Shown here: one piece after another, positions 1 through 13,700 of the stretch
Layout: each line of letters begins with the position of its first letter
Numbering within the stretch: position 1 is the stretch's first letter
Position numbers and translations under genes: made by a program
Notes under the pieces: model-generated
The model's database searches: none
The model's input: only the letters and a program-made list of their open reading frames with translations
Told to the model about the DNA's origin: nothing
NCBI RefSeq assembly: GCF_000208745.1
Contig: NC_030858.1
Coordinates: forward strand, 31,995,514 to 32,059,513
Reading direction: 5' to 3'
Origin: Theobroma cacao
Lineage: Eukaryota > Streptophyta > Magnoliopsida > Malvales > Malvaceae
DNA: 64,000 nucleotides

Positions 1-423
1 GATATCATTAATATATTAAGATAAAATTATTGAATAGCATTTTGATTAATAATACTTAATCAATTATGAATAATAAAAATTTATTTAACTCAAAATAATT
101 ATATAACAACTCGATTGAACTCTAACAACCTATTTGAATAATTAAAAATTATGCCTACAATTTTGGAATAGTAATACTACGTTTTATTTTTTTTTTTAAT
201 TTTAAATTTTCTTTTGGCTTTGTTTCTAAGCAAATCTCACGGTCTGCTACCAACAGCTTCCAAAGTCGGGGAGGGAGTGCCAGATATTTGAAGTTTTGAA
301 ACTCAAAAACTGGCGAGGACTACAACGGCAACGACAACTCCTCGTAATTAACCCACAAACAATGTCATAAGCACTAACATATCTCTATCAAATCCCTCAT
401 CTTCCAAGTAACCGGTTAAAACC
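1..423 (+). promoter_or_regulatory. Upstream region and 5' leader of the TMEM209-like gene
   Basis: This AT-rich stretch contains no open frame of note. Base composition shifts to mixed, C-rich sequence from about position 240, which is typical of a plant 5' UTR leading into the ATG at 424. No convincing TATA box was picked out. The promoter role is inferred only from position. Confidence 0.4.
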
Positions 424-3400
424 ATGGCAGCAGCCGCCGGCCAAGACAGGGCCTCGCCTCCATCGAAGCCCTCAAAGTTCTCTGTCTACCAGAACCCAAC
501 CCTGTCCGCTGCTCTAACGGCTACAAGTCTACAGCCCTCCAAATCAACTATTCTTTGCATCTTTTCTCTCTTATCTGCTTCGGCTTTTGCTCTCCTCTCC
601 ATCACTTCCAGGTTCTTTTAACTTTTTTTTTTGGGTTTTTTTTGTTGTAATAGGAACGCAGGCGTTTCGAGCCTTTTAAGCCGAACATATCCATTTTACT
701 TACATATGGATGGTTATTTTAGGGTTTTAGGAGGGTTTAAGCAAAAGGGTATGTTTTCATTGTTCTTTTAGTGTTTTTGATCCTTGGGTTTTGTTAGGTA
801 ACGTTTTGCTTGATTTTGTTTCTGAGAAAATGCATGAATGGTAACTTTGTTTTATAGAAACTTCATTGATGTTTCCCGGGAGTTTTTCTTTTCTCTCAAA
901 GAGTGACTTTGATTATAGGAGGCTTTTCGGCTTTAATTGTTTTTCAAGGGGCAAATTTAGGTTAAATTGTGGTCATGCTGTTGTACAGATTACAAAGGCA
1001 TAGGCTCATTGGTAGCTGCAGCTTTCTTCCGAAGAAAGAGATTCCCAGCTTTGAATCTTCCTTTCCCCTACTTAATTATTGAAAAAACAATTCAGACTGC
1101 AAGAGAATGATTAATGGAAAGAGAGTCTGTTGATACTTCTGACTGTCACTGGAATTATGTATCATGTAAATAAGAAAGAAGCAGAAATATGATTGAGTTG
1201 GTTAATTGGTAAAAGTATAAAAGTGAACCTTTTGAGGTTTCTGAAATCTATAGATTAACGTCTTCTTTCTGTCCATAGTTTTGTTTTGGTTTGAATGTGT
1301 TTGAATTTCACTAACACAATCCTTTCTCTCACATTGATGAAGGGGCAATCTGTTGGCTGATAAACTGAAGTTTGGAGATTTATCTCATGAAGTTGCTTGT
1401 AAGTTATCATGTGCAGATGGAATTCCTTTGATTCTTGAATTAAGAGCTCTATTTCCTGTTGTCACATTTGCGTGTTATCTGTGCTTCAGGTATATTGGCC
1501 AAAGCAATACAGACTGCATTGGGTGTTGTTTTCATTGGCACCATTTTTGCCTTATTCAAAGCCATCTCTCTGCATAGAGCCAGAAGCATTGGTTGTGTGC
1601 CAGCTGTATCTCCTTCTAAAGATACTAAGGATCAACCTTGTCTGACGAAGCGGCAGCTAGGGCTTTTAGGAATAAAACCCAAGGTTGAGCAAGTTGTGCT
1701 AGAGTCTTCAAAGAAACCCCCGAAGTCCAAACCCCTAGTGACATCATCTCCTTCAGATGTTCTTGTCCCACTTCATCTGCCAATTAATGGCTCAGATCGT
1801 AAGTCTCGAGTCAGCTCTAATAAATCAAACACCAGTGGTGGGAATAAGATGAATTCTTTTGCTACCCCAACCAGATCCCAGGGTTCTCCTTCTTCATTAT
1901 ATCTTGTTCCAGCATCCACTTCTGCATTATCTTCTGTTCAAACTTCACCAGGCCAGGAGCATGTGGCCAAAACCCCTTGGTCCATTAAACGAGCCTCCTC
2001 TACCAAAGAAATAACAACAGAAGAGCAACTTGAACTGTTTCTTGCAGAAGTGGATGAGAAAATCACTGAATCTGCTGGAAAACTAGCCACCCCACCCCCA
2101 ACCGTCAGTGGCTTCGGAGTAGCAAGTCCTAATACTGTAGCAAGTTCAGTTAATACATCTGGAACGACAAGGAGTACACCACTGAGGCCTGTTAGGATGT
2201 CTCCCAGTTCCCAGAAATTTACCACTCCTCCAAAGAAAGGAGAGGGCGACCTTCCTCCTCCAATGTCCATGGAAGAGTCTATTGAAGCTTTTGAGCATTT
2301 GGGCATCTATCCCCAAATTGAGCAGTGGTGTGATCGCCTTAGACAGTGGTTTGCTTCAGTTCTGCTAAATCCTCTACTTAACAAGATTGAAACCAGTCAT
2401 ATTCAGGTCTCTCATCATTTTCATTCTCTCAACTTTGCCACTATTTCAGTTACACTGTCTTTATGGAAATGTACAGAATATTCACTGTAATCGCATCCTA
2501 AACATGGAAATATTCAAGGTTGAGATTTTCAATTTTTCATGAAGGATATGTGTTTTATCAGGGATGAAAGGACAAGCCTTTTTTGTCAGAATATGGCTAT
2601 TATGAATGAGTCCAAATTATATTCAGCTTTAATCTTGCAGAATGATTTGCAAAATTTTAAACTTTGCTATGTTGTTGTTGGTCATCAAAATTAGAAAGTT
2701 AGCATAATCTGGACTCAGTTTAGAATTTGAGAAATGAGAAAGTTTCTATAAATATTGACATGTTTCTTATAGCCTTTTCCCATATTTGTGTGCAGCACAG
2801 GCTCAAATCTGTTGATATTATTGCTCTTTATCTATGTTTTTCTGTGTTTTGGACATTGCAACCTGATTATTGCTGTTATCTACGTTTCTTCTGTGTTTTA
2901 GACATTGCAACCTGATTATTCTCAAATCCTCTGCTTATAGGTAATGCAAGCAGCTGCTAAACTCAATATCTCAGTAACAATTAGTCAAGTAGGAAGTGAT
3001 CAACCAACCAATGGAAGTCCTGCTACTATGTCTCCACCTGATAGGATGAAGGAATGGCAACCAACATTCACTCTTGAGGAAGAAGGGCTGCTTCATCAAT
3101 TACATGCAACTCTGGTCCAGGCTCTTGAGGCTTCTATGTGTTAGTTGCTTTTATTGCTGTTATTAATTTGTTCTTGTATTTGCTAGGTTGGTTTTGTTTA
3201 TTGGTCTTAGCTGAGGATTTATAATGGCACTGTTTCATCAAATGCAGCAAAGCCTTTAGCCAACCAACAACAATCTCCACAACAAAATCCTTTGATCCCT
3301 GTTATGCAGGAGTGTGTCGATGCCATTACTGAACACCAGAGGCTTCATGCATTGATGAAAGGGGAGTGGATGAAAGGTTTGCTACCACAAAGCAGTGTGA

Positions 3401-4892
3401 GGGCAGATTATACAGTACAAAGGATTCGAGGTATTTAAAAGCTTAAAATAGTCCTCATATGCTGAGTGTCTGTGTTGCTTATAAACCATATTGAGACCTT
3501 TTAGTGTACATAATTTAGGGAGTTACCTTTTTGTGGAATTCCACAGAGCTTGCTGAAGGAACCTGCTTGAAGAATTATGAATATCTTGGAAGTGGGGAGG
3601 TTTATGACAAAAAGAACAAGAAGTGGACCCGTGAACTTCCAACAGATTCTCACTTGCTCTTGTACTTGTTTTGTGCTTTCCTAGAGCACCCAAAATGGAT
3701 GTTACATGTTGATCCTAATTCTTATGCTGGAGCCCAATCTAGTAAGAATCCATTATTATTGGGGATCCTGCCACCGAAGGACAGGTTTCCAGAAAAGTAC
3801 ATTGGCATTATATCTGGTGTTCCTTTGACTCTTCATCCAGGAGCTTGCATACTGGCAGTTGGAAAACAAAGTCTCCCCATTTTTGCCTTATACTGGGACA
3901 AGAAATTACAGTTCTCTCTTCAGGTAAAAGAGTATTTTAAGTTCTTTGTTATAGGTGGCAAGACAAGGGAGTAAAGAACATGATTTAATGAAAACATGAA
4001 AGAGTGAAATTATTAATAACTATTAAAGATGATTTAAAGTGAATAAAAAAATTGATGTCAGCATTTGTGAAGCAAGTCTGAAGATGACTTAGACATAGAT
4101 ATAAAAAGATTGTAAAATAAAGCTGGATGTTTTGCTCTTAAAAAATGCTCAAGTGCATGAATGCCTTATCATATGGTTGAGATAAAGACTATCTTAATGG
4201 TAAATGAATAACTCTAGTGCTTGAAATTTGCCACTATAAAATATTGTAATTAATTATAATAGATAACTTGTATTCCTATCAATCAATTGTGATTTAATCT
4301 TTTCATTTTCTTTTGTGAGGCTTAGTCAACAGTGTCTGCAAGTCTGCAGCAGTTTTATGCCAACTTGACTTTATTCCAAGTCAATGATTTCTTTGGTCTT
4401 ATGGAAGATTAAGTAGTGTATTGGCAACTTTTTTCTTAATTAAACAAACAATAGCACTCTTGGATGGTGCTTTTGTTTACCTAGCAGAACAAATAGTAAA
4501 AGAAACCAATGCAGTTTAATTGATGTCAACAAACGTAGTCGTGGTCTTTTATATTCATTATATTGTGGTTTCCTGTGGTAGCACATCAAAGTGAAAAGCT
4601 GAAGAATATCCTTAGCACTGCAGAAGCTGGCCCCAATTCAGTCAAAAGCTTTCCTCCATCCACATGCACGCAGACATTTGACATCTATGGTTGATAGAAA
4701 AGATATAAATCGTATGGGTTGGATGATAACAATTTTATTTTATATTTTCAGGGGAGAACGGCACTGTGGGATTCCATCTTGCTTTTGTGCCACAGAATAA
4801 AGGTTGGATATGGAGGAATGGTTCGGGGCATGCATATTGGTTCTTCAGCCTTGAATATTCTCCTAGTTCTTGATCCAGAAAATGAAGACTGA
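424..4892 (+). CDS. TMEM209 / cytochrome b561 N-terminal-like membrane protein, 7 exons, 686 aa
   Basis: Exons are 424-611, 1343-1398, 1490-2406, 2941-3139, 3248-3430, 3547-3923 and 4752-4892. All introns are GT-AG and the phases join into 687 codons including TGA. Two hydrophobic segments lie near the N terminus: one around TILCIFSLLSASAFALLSIT in exon 1 and one around ALGVVFIGTIFALFKAISL in exon 3. They are followed by a long Ser/Thr/Pro-rich linker and a conserved C-terminal half (HIQVMQAAAKLNIS, ELPTDSHLLLYLF, LWDSILLLCHRIKVGYGGM). This layout fits the family annotated as cytochrome B561-related N-terminal. Animal TMEM209 is a nuclear-envelope protein reported to associate with the nucleoporin NUP205. 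No haem ligands of true cytochrome b561 are visible, so that label is historical. The precise plant role is not known to me. The family call is firm; the function is inferred. Confidence 0.88.
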
Positions 4893-5784
4893 GTTCTTGT
4901 TAGGCATGCAGCATGCTGCAGTTTTGCCTGTCATGGCCTGTCTATTACAGTAGTCAGATATGGTTCGCAAATTGCAGTGTATTTTTCAATCAGTGTGGAA
5001 GTAGAACTTCTCATGTGGGTTGAAGCTTGTTGGAAACTTGGAATCAAGGGGGAGCTGTTTTCAATATTTTGCTTGATCCTGTGCACTACAAGATCATTCC
5101 AGAGCATTCTGATGATTGACCAAGTTGGCAGTTTTGGCAGTGAAGATAATTTGGACCAAAATCTTTGTGAAATTTTGTAAGCATTGTACCTTTTGGCATA
5201 ATATTTTTGCTTCAAACTTCCCCACGGTACCTATGGCCTATAGACATCTTCTTGTACTTAAGCAGTATTGCTTCTAACCTTTGTGAGAGTCAAAGCTTAA
5301 GCAAGAGTTTAATCCTCTGCTAAAAGAGAAGCCTGTTGTTTATACCCCTGGAAAGATTGTGCACAATCTATTAGTCCTAAATTAGTCTGGTTTTATTGAT
5401 GTCAAGGTTTAGGTAGAAACTTTTAGTAATAATTATGACGAAATTTTCCTTCTTTGGTATGCAGTTCTTGTACCAATGATTAATAGTACTAGAGCAAAGC
5501 TGGAGGGCGCAGAGGCTTGCTTAACCTTTGGATAAGAAGAATAGTAAAAGGAGAATAAAGAATCCAATGAAAATAAACAAGTTTAGTAATGCCAAAGTGA
5601 AAAATTAGTAGCATTCGAGTATATAGCCCATTATTGAAGGTTTATGTATTTTCTCACTCAACAAACCTATGTGTAAGATAGTGAGAAGCGAGACTTTATA
5701 CGTTCAGAAATGAAGGAGCTGTAATGTGTGCATAGTGAGAGTGATACTCTATAATGTTTTAAACAGACCTTAGCTTTCCAACAA
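4893..5784. other. 3' UTR of the TMEM209-like gene, then intergenic
   Basis: The mixed-composition sequence directly after the stop codon probably holds the 3' UTR. Short open frames on both strands here (about 4931-5215) have no recognisable protein features. I see no further gene before the tRNA. Confidence 0.4.
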
Positions 5785-5857
5785 GCCCGTCTAGCTCAGT
5801 CGGTAGAGCGCAAGGCTCTTAACCTTGTGGTCGTGGGTTCGAGCCCCACGGTGGGCG
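5785..5857 (+). tRNA. tRNA-Lys (anticodon CTT)
   Basis: The 73-nt cloverleaf folds completely. The acceptor GCCCGTC pairs with GGTGGGC at all seven positions, allowing G-T pairs. The D arm is GCTC...GAGC. The anticodon arm is CAAGG-CTCTTAA-CCTTG, giving anticodon CTT. The T arm is GTGGG-TTCGAGC-CCCAC, and the discriminator is G. The A box (TAGCTCAGTCGG) and B box (GGTTCGAGCC) are intact, and T-rich runs suited to Pol III termination begin within about 15 nt downstream. It is an intronless nuclear tRNA that reads AAG codons. Confidence 0.95.
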
Positions 5858-6621
5858 TATAAAGATTTTGTTTTTATTTTTTTCTTAATTCCTTTTATTA
5901 AAAGTAAGTAAAAACCTAAATTATTATAAGCAGTTAAATACATGAATTGACACTATACTTTTGATTCATTTGAGGTCCTCCATTTCAAGTTTCTGCAAAT
6001 CCCAGGTGATTGAATTTCTTTACTCCATTTATCCAAAAACAAGATTGATTCTTTACTCTCTCTCTCTCTCTAATTAAGAAAGAAAAAGACTAATCTTTTG
6101 TTTAACCTATTCTTATAACTGCTTTGATTTCTACTTAATTTGTTCTTATAAGAATATTACGTATTTTCTCCCTTTAATTTGATGTTTATCTAATTGTATC
6201 AAATGCTTTTCATCGAAAAAAAGCTGAATACTCCTTTTTTTTCTCTTTTAAATTTCGCACTCATTTCCTCAAACAGTTGCGTTGCATTCTGATAAATGAT
6301 AAAACTGTAATTTCCTTTTTGTTGCTTTTGGAAGCAAAAATTGAAAAATAAAGGCAGCGCTTTTGGATATATACGAAAAAAAAACAAATGATATTTTTGA
6401 AGAATTAAAAATTAAAATGTTATTTTTTTTTATAATAAAAGGCATGATTTTTATTTTATTTTTTTATGTAGAACATTATGTTAAAAAAAATTGGTGTTAA
6501 AGTTATAGTTTGTTGAGTTTATTTATTTATTTGATTTTCCCATTTTATCTTATGAATTTTTGCTAAGTTTGGGAGACACTGCAGATAGCTAGAAACTAAT
6601 CAATTGTTGGTTTGAAGAAGA
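5858..6621. other. AT-rich spacer between the tRNA-Lys and p44 genes
   Basis: The spacer is T/A-rich with a CT dinucleotide tract near 6057-6071 and several homopolymer runs. The last 100 bases or so presumably include the promoter and leader of the p44 gene. No gene is seen. Confidence 0.5.
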
Positions 6622-9600
6622 ATGAATAATGGAGGGGCAAGACGGATGAATGGTGGAGGCGAAGAGGACGATGATGAAGATTATGTGAATGGGGACCTTG
6701 ATGCGTGGGAGAGAACTTACACCGATGAAAGGTCGTGGGAATCTTTGCAAGAGGACGAGTCAGGCCTGCTTCGACCAATTGACAACAAGGCCCTTTATCA
6801 TTCTCAGTATCGTCGCCGGCTTCGGTCCCTTTCTTCCACTGCCACTGCTGCTCGGATCCAAAAGGGCCTCATTCGATATCTCTACCTTGTTATTGATCTT
6901 TCCCGGGTATCATTTTTCACCCCAATTACCACTGTAGTTTTATAAATTTGCTATCTTGTGTGAATATGTTCTTATTAGGATGAAGGGAATGGGATTTGCT
7001 CTTAGAGTAGGTAATTTGGAGCAGAACAATCAAGTTTGATAAGCAATCTTTTGTAGCTTTAATTTGGTTACTTCTTGCCATCAAGTTTGGTAATCATTTA
7101 TTATGAGTAATAATTTGTGGTTTTGAGTGATGTCATGTCGCTCAGGTCTACGAGATTATTACTCAATATCTGAATCACAAGCTTGTGTTTAGCAGAGGCT
7201 TAAACTTTCATTACTTTGACCACTGCTCTATGTTCACATAGGGGAGAGAAAACCTAAGAAGTTTTTTCAAATTTTTCATTGAAGTTTCTCATGGATTTAC
7301 CTCTTGCATGTGTTAAGCAATTTGCCAGTTTGATATCCTGAAAGCAATACATTGGTTTCAAAGTTCTTCACTGAAAAACCAGTCTATTGCCTACTTTCAT
7401 ATCTCTGTCGTAAATGTTTGATTTGGTAGAATTTGATCTATTTCTTGGGTTGATTGTTATTTGAGGCGAGTAACAGAATACAAATGATACAATATACCCC
7501 CAGGGAAATATGTTGGAAGTTCTTCAGAGAACTGGAACCCTTGAATTGAACTTATGATACCACCCAATTGGTTCTTTTATTTTTTTGGATAGTTGGGAAG
7601 GAGTAGTTGGATAGACAGAAGGTATTATCATGTTATTGCCTGGAAGTTGGTTATTCTTCTTCAATCATCATGAGGTTTAAAGTAATCAAAATTCCTTAGT
7701 TCTTTACATGAACTATCAACTCATTTTCATTTGTTTTGCTGTATTTAGGCAGCTTCGGAGACAGATTTTCGACCAAGTCGTATTGTTGTTATTGCAAAAC
7801 ATGTTGAGGCTTTCATTAGGGAGTTTTTTGACCAGAATCCTCTTAGTCAAGTTGGCCTTTTGACTATCAAAGATGGGGTTGCTCAGTGCTTAACAGATCT
7901 CGGGGGTAGTCCTGAGTCTCATATCAAAGCTTTGATGAATAAGTTGGAATGTTCAGGTGATTCCTCCTTACAGAATGCATTGGATCTCGTAGATGGGTAT
8001 CTGAATCAAATTCCATCATATGGTCATCGTGAAGTTCTTATATTATATTCTGCTCTCAGTACTTGTGATCCTGGAGATATAATGGAGACCATCCAGAAAT
8101 GCAAGAAATCTAAAATAAGGTGTTCAGTTATTGGCCTTGCTGCAGAAATGTTTATATGCAAACATCTCTGCCAGGAAACTGGAGGAACATACTCTGTTGC
8201 ATTAGATGAGGTGAGTGGAACAAGAGGTATTGATTGTCCATATTCAACTGAAACTGATGTAATAACGTCAACCTGAAATTCTTATCTGAGTCTCTTAATT
8301 GGTTACTTAAAAGGAAAATGAATCTCTGTTTTCATAAGGATCCAAAGGACACTTGTCATAGAGAAGCCAAGTGAAATTGCATGGACAAGTTAGGGGTGTC
8401 TAATTCTCTATATCTTCTAAATGTTCTATATTGCAAGTTGTTCTCTAATTTTCGCTTTCCTTTGCTTTTTGGTTGTTATTTATTTACCTTTTGAAAGTGG
8501 GAAGAGGAGTTGCTGGTTTCTTTCATGTGTTTTCAGTTCGTCTTGTAATAAAGTTTTTGTCTATGGATGGAAAGGGGGAAAATGAAAATGAAAAGTAAAT
8601 ATATTTCTATGTGCTTTTCTTGTGCAGTCCCACTTTAAAGAGCTAATATTAGAGCATGCACCCCCACCACCAGCCATAGCAGAATTTGCAACTGCTAATT
8701 TGATCAAGATGGGATTCCCTCAAAGAGCGGCTGAGGGTTCTATATCCATTTGTTCATGTCATAAGGAAGCTAAGGTTGGTGCAGGGTACACTTGTCCAAG
8801 ATGCAAAGCACGTGTTTGTGAGCTGCCTACAGAATGTTGTATCTGCGGGTTGACACTCGTGTCTTCACCCCATTTGGCTAGATCATATCATCATCTCTTC
8901 CCTATAGCACCATTTGATGAGGTGCCTCCATTTAGTTTAAATGATCCAAACCACAAACTGCAAAGAAATTGTTTTGGATGCCAACAAAGCCTCCTCAACC
9001 CAGGTAAGTGATGATAAGTAATGAGTACATGATGATTTTACAATACCAGTGTGCGCTTTGACATTATATTTTAATGCTGCTAATATTGAAATTGCAAGTG
9101 ATAATACCTAGAATTGGTTAATACATTGACATGCCATTATGATTCTTCATAGAACTAAGCTTAAGGCTCTTTGAGGGTTGAAAATGGGTGTTACTGTTAA
9201 GTGCTATGCTATTTCCTTGACTATTATGAAAGAAATGCACCATTCTATTAAACCTTTGCCTTTAATAAATTAAAAAAAAAAAAAAAACAGATGTAGAAGT
9301 AATGATGAATTGACCAACTTACTTGCTATGCTAATGGCTGATATCATTATTTAGAACTATGATTGCTGCATTGGGAGAAAGTCAAAAGTGGCTGTTGAAC
9401 TTATGTACTATGGAGGAATAGAATATTTATTCAAAAGGGACATTGTTCTTGAGAACTTGGAAATTCTTTGATGCACAACTGCCCTTTTTAAGTTTTAGGT
9501 TTTGCAAGATGTGCCAAGATGTTGTGGCCGATTAATTTCTATTTTGATTCTTAATTCTTTTGCTTAATCAAATTTGTATTTTAACCTTGTAATGTGTGTC

Positions 9601-9813
9601 AATTGTTCTTTCCTCTCATGTCTCACATGTATTCAAGAATTTTCCTTCCTGATACTCGCTGGTTTTGACTCAGGAAACAAACCTGGCCTTCTGGTTGTGT
9701 GCCCCAAGTGCAAAGGGTACTTCTGCCTCGACTGTGATATTTATATTCACGAGAGTTTGCACAATTGCCCAGGCTGTGACAGCTTCAGGCATTCCAAGGC
9801 AGATAAAGAATGA
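6622..9813 (+). CDS. GTF2H2: TFIIH core subunit p44 (GTF2H2 / Ssl1), 4 exons, 420 aa
   Basis: Exons are 6622-6906, 7749-8210, 8628-9003 and 9674-9813, with GT-AG junctions. The joined frame of 421 codons matches the usual plant length. After an acidic N terminus (GGGEEDDDEDY), residues about 85-250 form the Ssl1/von Willebrand A-like domain (LVIDLSRAASETDFRPSR, QVGLLTIKDG, CSVIGLAAEM). This domain contacts and activates the XPD helicase in known TFIIH. A first cysteine cluster follows (C291, C293, C305, C308, C313, C319, C320, C322). A C-terminal RING-like zinc module comes next (C364, C367, C384, C387, C392, C395, H400/H404, C406, C409). The product acts in the nucleus in RNA polymerase II initiation and nucleotide-excision repair. 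It ends 930 bp from the 3' end of the convergent SIZ1 gene. Confidence 0.95.
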
Positions 9814-10742
9814 GAATGGCATTGCCCCGGGAATTCATAGTTCATAGTTGTTATAACAAATGCTACTGTCTCTTGTAACATATGCGCCCATTTTTGAGAT
9901 AGTACACTTACAAATGGTCCCCTTTCTGTCGTTATTGGTGTCAGACTCTTGAGAGTTTATAATGTTGGGACCATAAACACTAATTTGCTGCCAAGTTCAA
10001 TGTTTCTCCTCTTCTAAGCGAATGCAAATTTTGTGTTTCCTCTTTGGGTAACAGTGCTCCACAAAATCCATGCTATATGGTTCATGATTAAAACTAAAAT
10101 CGAAGTTCCAGTCTACAGTGACAGATGCATAGCAGGTAAACAAGTGACGGCCGAGAAAACTATCTGACAAAGGGAATCAATTTGATAAAATAGCATTTCT
10201 CTATTAAGTAACTGAATTTTTGAGTGAATTTACAGGTTATTTGATCTCATCTTAAACCAAGAGTCAAAATGGTGGATCCTTGTGTTACTTCAGGGTTGTT
10301 TCCCCACTGCAATGCATCCAAAGGTTTTGAAACAATGGATGTAATTCCAATTCTCGGACTAAATGACTAACTGTACAAATTCAATCGGACCTGCTCATCT
10401 GTGTTTTAACTGTGGTGGAAGTGCTTGTAACAACCCCGTTACAATGCATAGAATTAGAAGTAGAGCTTCATCGAGTGTGCAGGCAACACTAACAGGCACA
10501 AGGCCCCGAGCTCACCCTCTTTAACAAAGAACTTCTGCAGCTGCCAGCTCAAGACCATCGGAGATAGGACAGTTCCCTTGCAGCCATTCTTACCTTAAGC
10601 TGTGCTTCGTTTCAAAATTTCCATTTCACGTTCACTGGCATGCCAGTCACGAGTGACCACCAAATTTCTCCACGAGATGCCTTGTTTTCCCCAAAAATTC
10701 ACAAAGGGAGGAGCGCCAGTAACTTTAGGCAAACAAGTCCAA
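9814..10742. other. Convergent 3' UTR region between the p44 and SIZ1 genes
   Basis: The 3' ends of two convergent genes face each other across 929 bp. I see no coding sequence and no RNA gene. Overlapping 3' UTRs are possible, but this cannot be decided from the sequence. Confidence 0.5.
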
Positions 10743-13700
10743 TTACTCAGAGTCTGAGTCAATAGAAAGATATAATCTCTGTCTTACAGAACGTTTTTGC
10801 CGCGGAAATAGAAAAGGGCTCTCTGATCTTTGCCTACTTGACTTCTCAGATCTACTGTCGTTCATACCAAGCAGCAGAGAAGCTGCAGAAAGAAGGAACA
10901 GCCAGTCAGTGCCAGAAATTGAAAAAAGAACCAAAAAAAAAAAGACTGATGGAGCTATGAAACGCTAATGCAGCGAATTATGATTCTAGAGTCATGCGTT
11001 ACTCCAGGAACTTATAAGCCAGATGTAGAGCAACAAACTCCACCAGTACCCTCGTGAAAATTAATCATTATGACATCTACAAACTTCTACTAACTAATAA
11101 ACTATTAAAAGTGGACAAAAACATTACAATTATTTATAATGTTAGTTCTATTTTGATTAAACTTATCATGATATAATTAATATTTTAGTGTTGGGGTGTT
11201 TCCTAGTTTCACACATATAGGCATTCCTAAGGTAAGCACAGTGCAACTTTTGTAAGGATAAGACTACTTTTGTTTTTACTGTTACCTTTATTCAGTAATA
11301 TTTATATATATAATTCGTATTGATATTTGGATCATTCTATATCATGTTTCCTAGTTTTTACACCCAAGTAAATTTCTTTCTACCTGAACATATAAAACAT
11401 CTTCATTTTTGTTCTACATAATCTCAATCTTATTTTTAATAACATGCCTCCAATTTTACTGAATTCAAGACAAATTATCAGAGTCAGAAAAAAATCATCA
11501 ATTACACTTCAATCAAAAAGAATGAAATAGATTTTAATTGAATCCAAATACAAATAAATTCTAACTTAAAATTATTAATAATACTCACATGCAACATATC
11601 ATGTGCAAATTGCACATAGCGAACCTAATCTGAAAAGAATAAAAAGATGGCAATTAAATAGTTAAACAACACTAGAACAGATCCACTACTAATCAAATTC
11701 AACAAAACATAACAGCACTGTCCAAGAATTACACATGCTTGCATATAACCAGTTTGAAGCCTTTCCTATTTGCTGGCCATGATATGGCAAAGTTTAAACA
11801 AACTTTACAACACTATAGCACCTCAAAAGAACAAGGAAACTAACCGGTGTCATCCAAAGAATCCATAGTGCGTTCTCTGGAAGGTATCTGCTGCCTTAAA
11901 TTCAATCCATTCACTGTTGTTGAGTCCCCATGACCACCAGTTGCACCATCTCCAAGCCTAAGTGAAATCCAATCATCAGTACGGATGCCATTTGATACAT
12001 CAGCTTGATCTCTCAAATCAGACTGTGCTGATGCATCTGAAGGACGAGTTGGAAGAAATATCTGAAGAGAAGGATCTTCTGCACCAAACAAGGGATTGTC
12101 AACTAAGCGATCATTTATATCTGTATCAGTCTGACCAATGGAAGAACCAGGGACTAGATTTGCAGATCCCATTGTTGTCTCTGGAGCCAATGTATAACCA
12201 TTCATTGATTGAGGGCAATTGAGAGCATTACGCTGCAGATCAACTAAGGCATCTGAGACATCTGCATTTGTACTAAATAGTTGAAACCCAGAGCCTTCTG
12301 GGGGTCCTGGAGGTAATGACCACAGACCCATGTCAAATTCATCATTAGTAGGAAAAAGACCCAAATTACCAGCAGGCCCAAGAGCTGGATCTTCTGAATA
12401 TGGATGAGAAATTCCAGGAGGAGCCACTGGAAAATTAAGTCCAGAAGAATCATTTTGATTATCCTTATAAAGAGTTGCAGAAGATATCAATATGTCATTC
12501 TCTTCATCTGAATCACTAAGAACAATAACTTCTGCATTTCCTGTGGGTGCAGATGGATTTCGGTCCGTAAATTCATATGCCGAATCTATGTTCAGAGGCA
12601 TGGAATCAAGTTCAATCCCATTGCTTGTAAAGTCGTAAGTCCCACCACCATCCTGATTTACACTAGGATCTTCACCATCCTTAACACTTCCAGTTGCACT
12701 GCTGCTCATTGGAATAATTTTTTGCTCATGATGTTCAAATCTTTCTTGTAATCTACTATCAGAAGACGTGTTCATATCTTCAGGCTTGCTAACTTCCCAC
12801 AACCCATCGCTATTCTTCTTGATTCCAAGTTTCAAACCTGTATGACCATCTGAAGCACCTTCAAGTTTGATCTGCTTCGACGTTTCAGCTCTGGGCTTAA
12901 CCTCCGCACTGCCAGGGACACATAGAGTACCATCAGGAGAATGCCATTGTGCAAGATCACCAAGTTCTCTACGCTCATTTTCACTTTTAGCCTTTGCACG
13001 CCAAGAACCATCAGGCTTGACCTCAATCTCGGTAATATCTTCTCCACAATTTCTCATCTGTAGCACAGTTAATCATGGTCATCACACATTGACATCATAG
13101 ATAAAATACAGGAGAACCACAGGGTACCCACCTTGGATGTGATGCGATTAAAATAAGGATCAATTATAATGTTCTCCAATGAGTAGTTCTTCAGACAAAT
13201 TGGGCACTGCCACTGCAATCACATACAAATGCTTGTCAAAAGCCTAAAAAAGAATTATACATGACAATAAACATGTTACTATAGTTGCTTGCCTTCCTAG
13301 AACGTTGGTTCAGCTCCACAAAAACTTCAAGATCAAAACAACCCATGTGAACACAAGGTTTAAACCTTCCAGCCACCTTCATTCTTGAACCACTCATCTA
13401 TCACAGGTAAACACAGAAATGAATATCAGAAATAATTGGAGCAACTTCAAAACAAGGGTGCAGTAAATCAAATGCTGCATTCAATATATACATACTATTG
13501 AAAGCAAAAATGGCTCCATCTGGTTGATGATACTTTAGCCTTTTGCTTCTTTTGCAAAAAAAATGAATAGAATGGAAAAGGCAAAAAATAAAAATGAATA
13601 TAAAACCAAAAACACGTCAACCAAACAAAGCCTATATAAGCAGTCATAAAGCCTAATAAGCAGACAAATATAACCCAAATGGTGCTATAATAGTTAAGTT

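Noticed and set aside
1938..2306. 122-residue frame on the minus strand
   Set aside because: It lies antisense within exon 3 of the TMEM209-like gene and has no recognisable features.
9270..9290. Poly-A run in p44 intron 3 as a possible retroposon tail
   Set aside because: No flanking duplication and no 3'-end-like sequence before the A-run.
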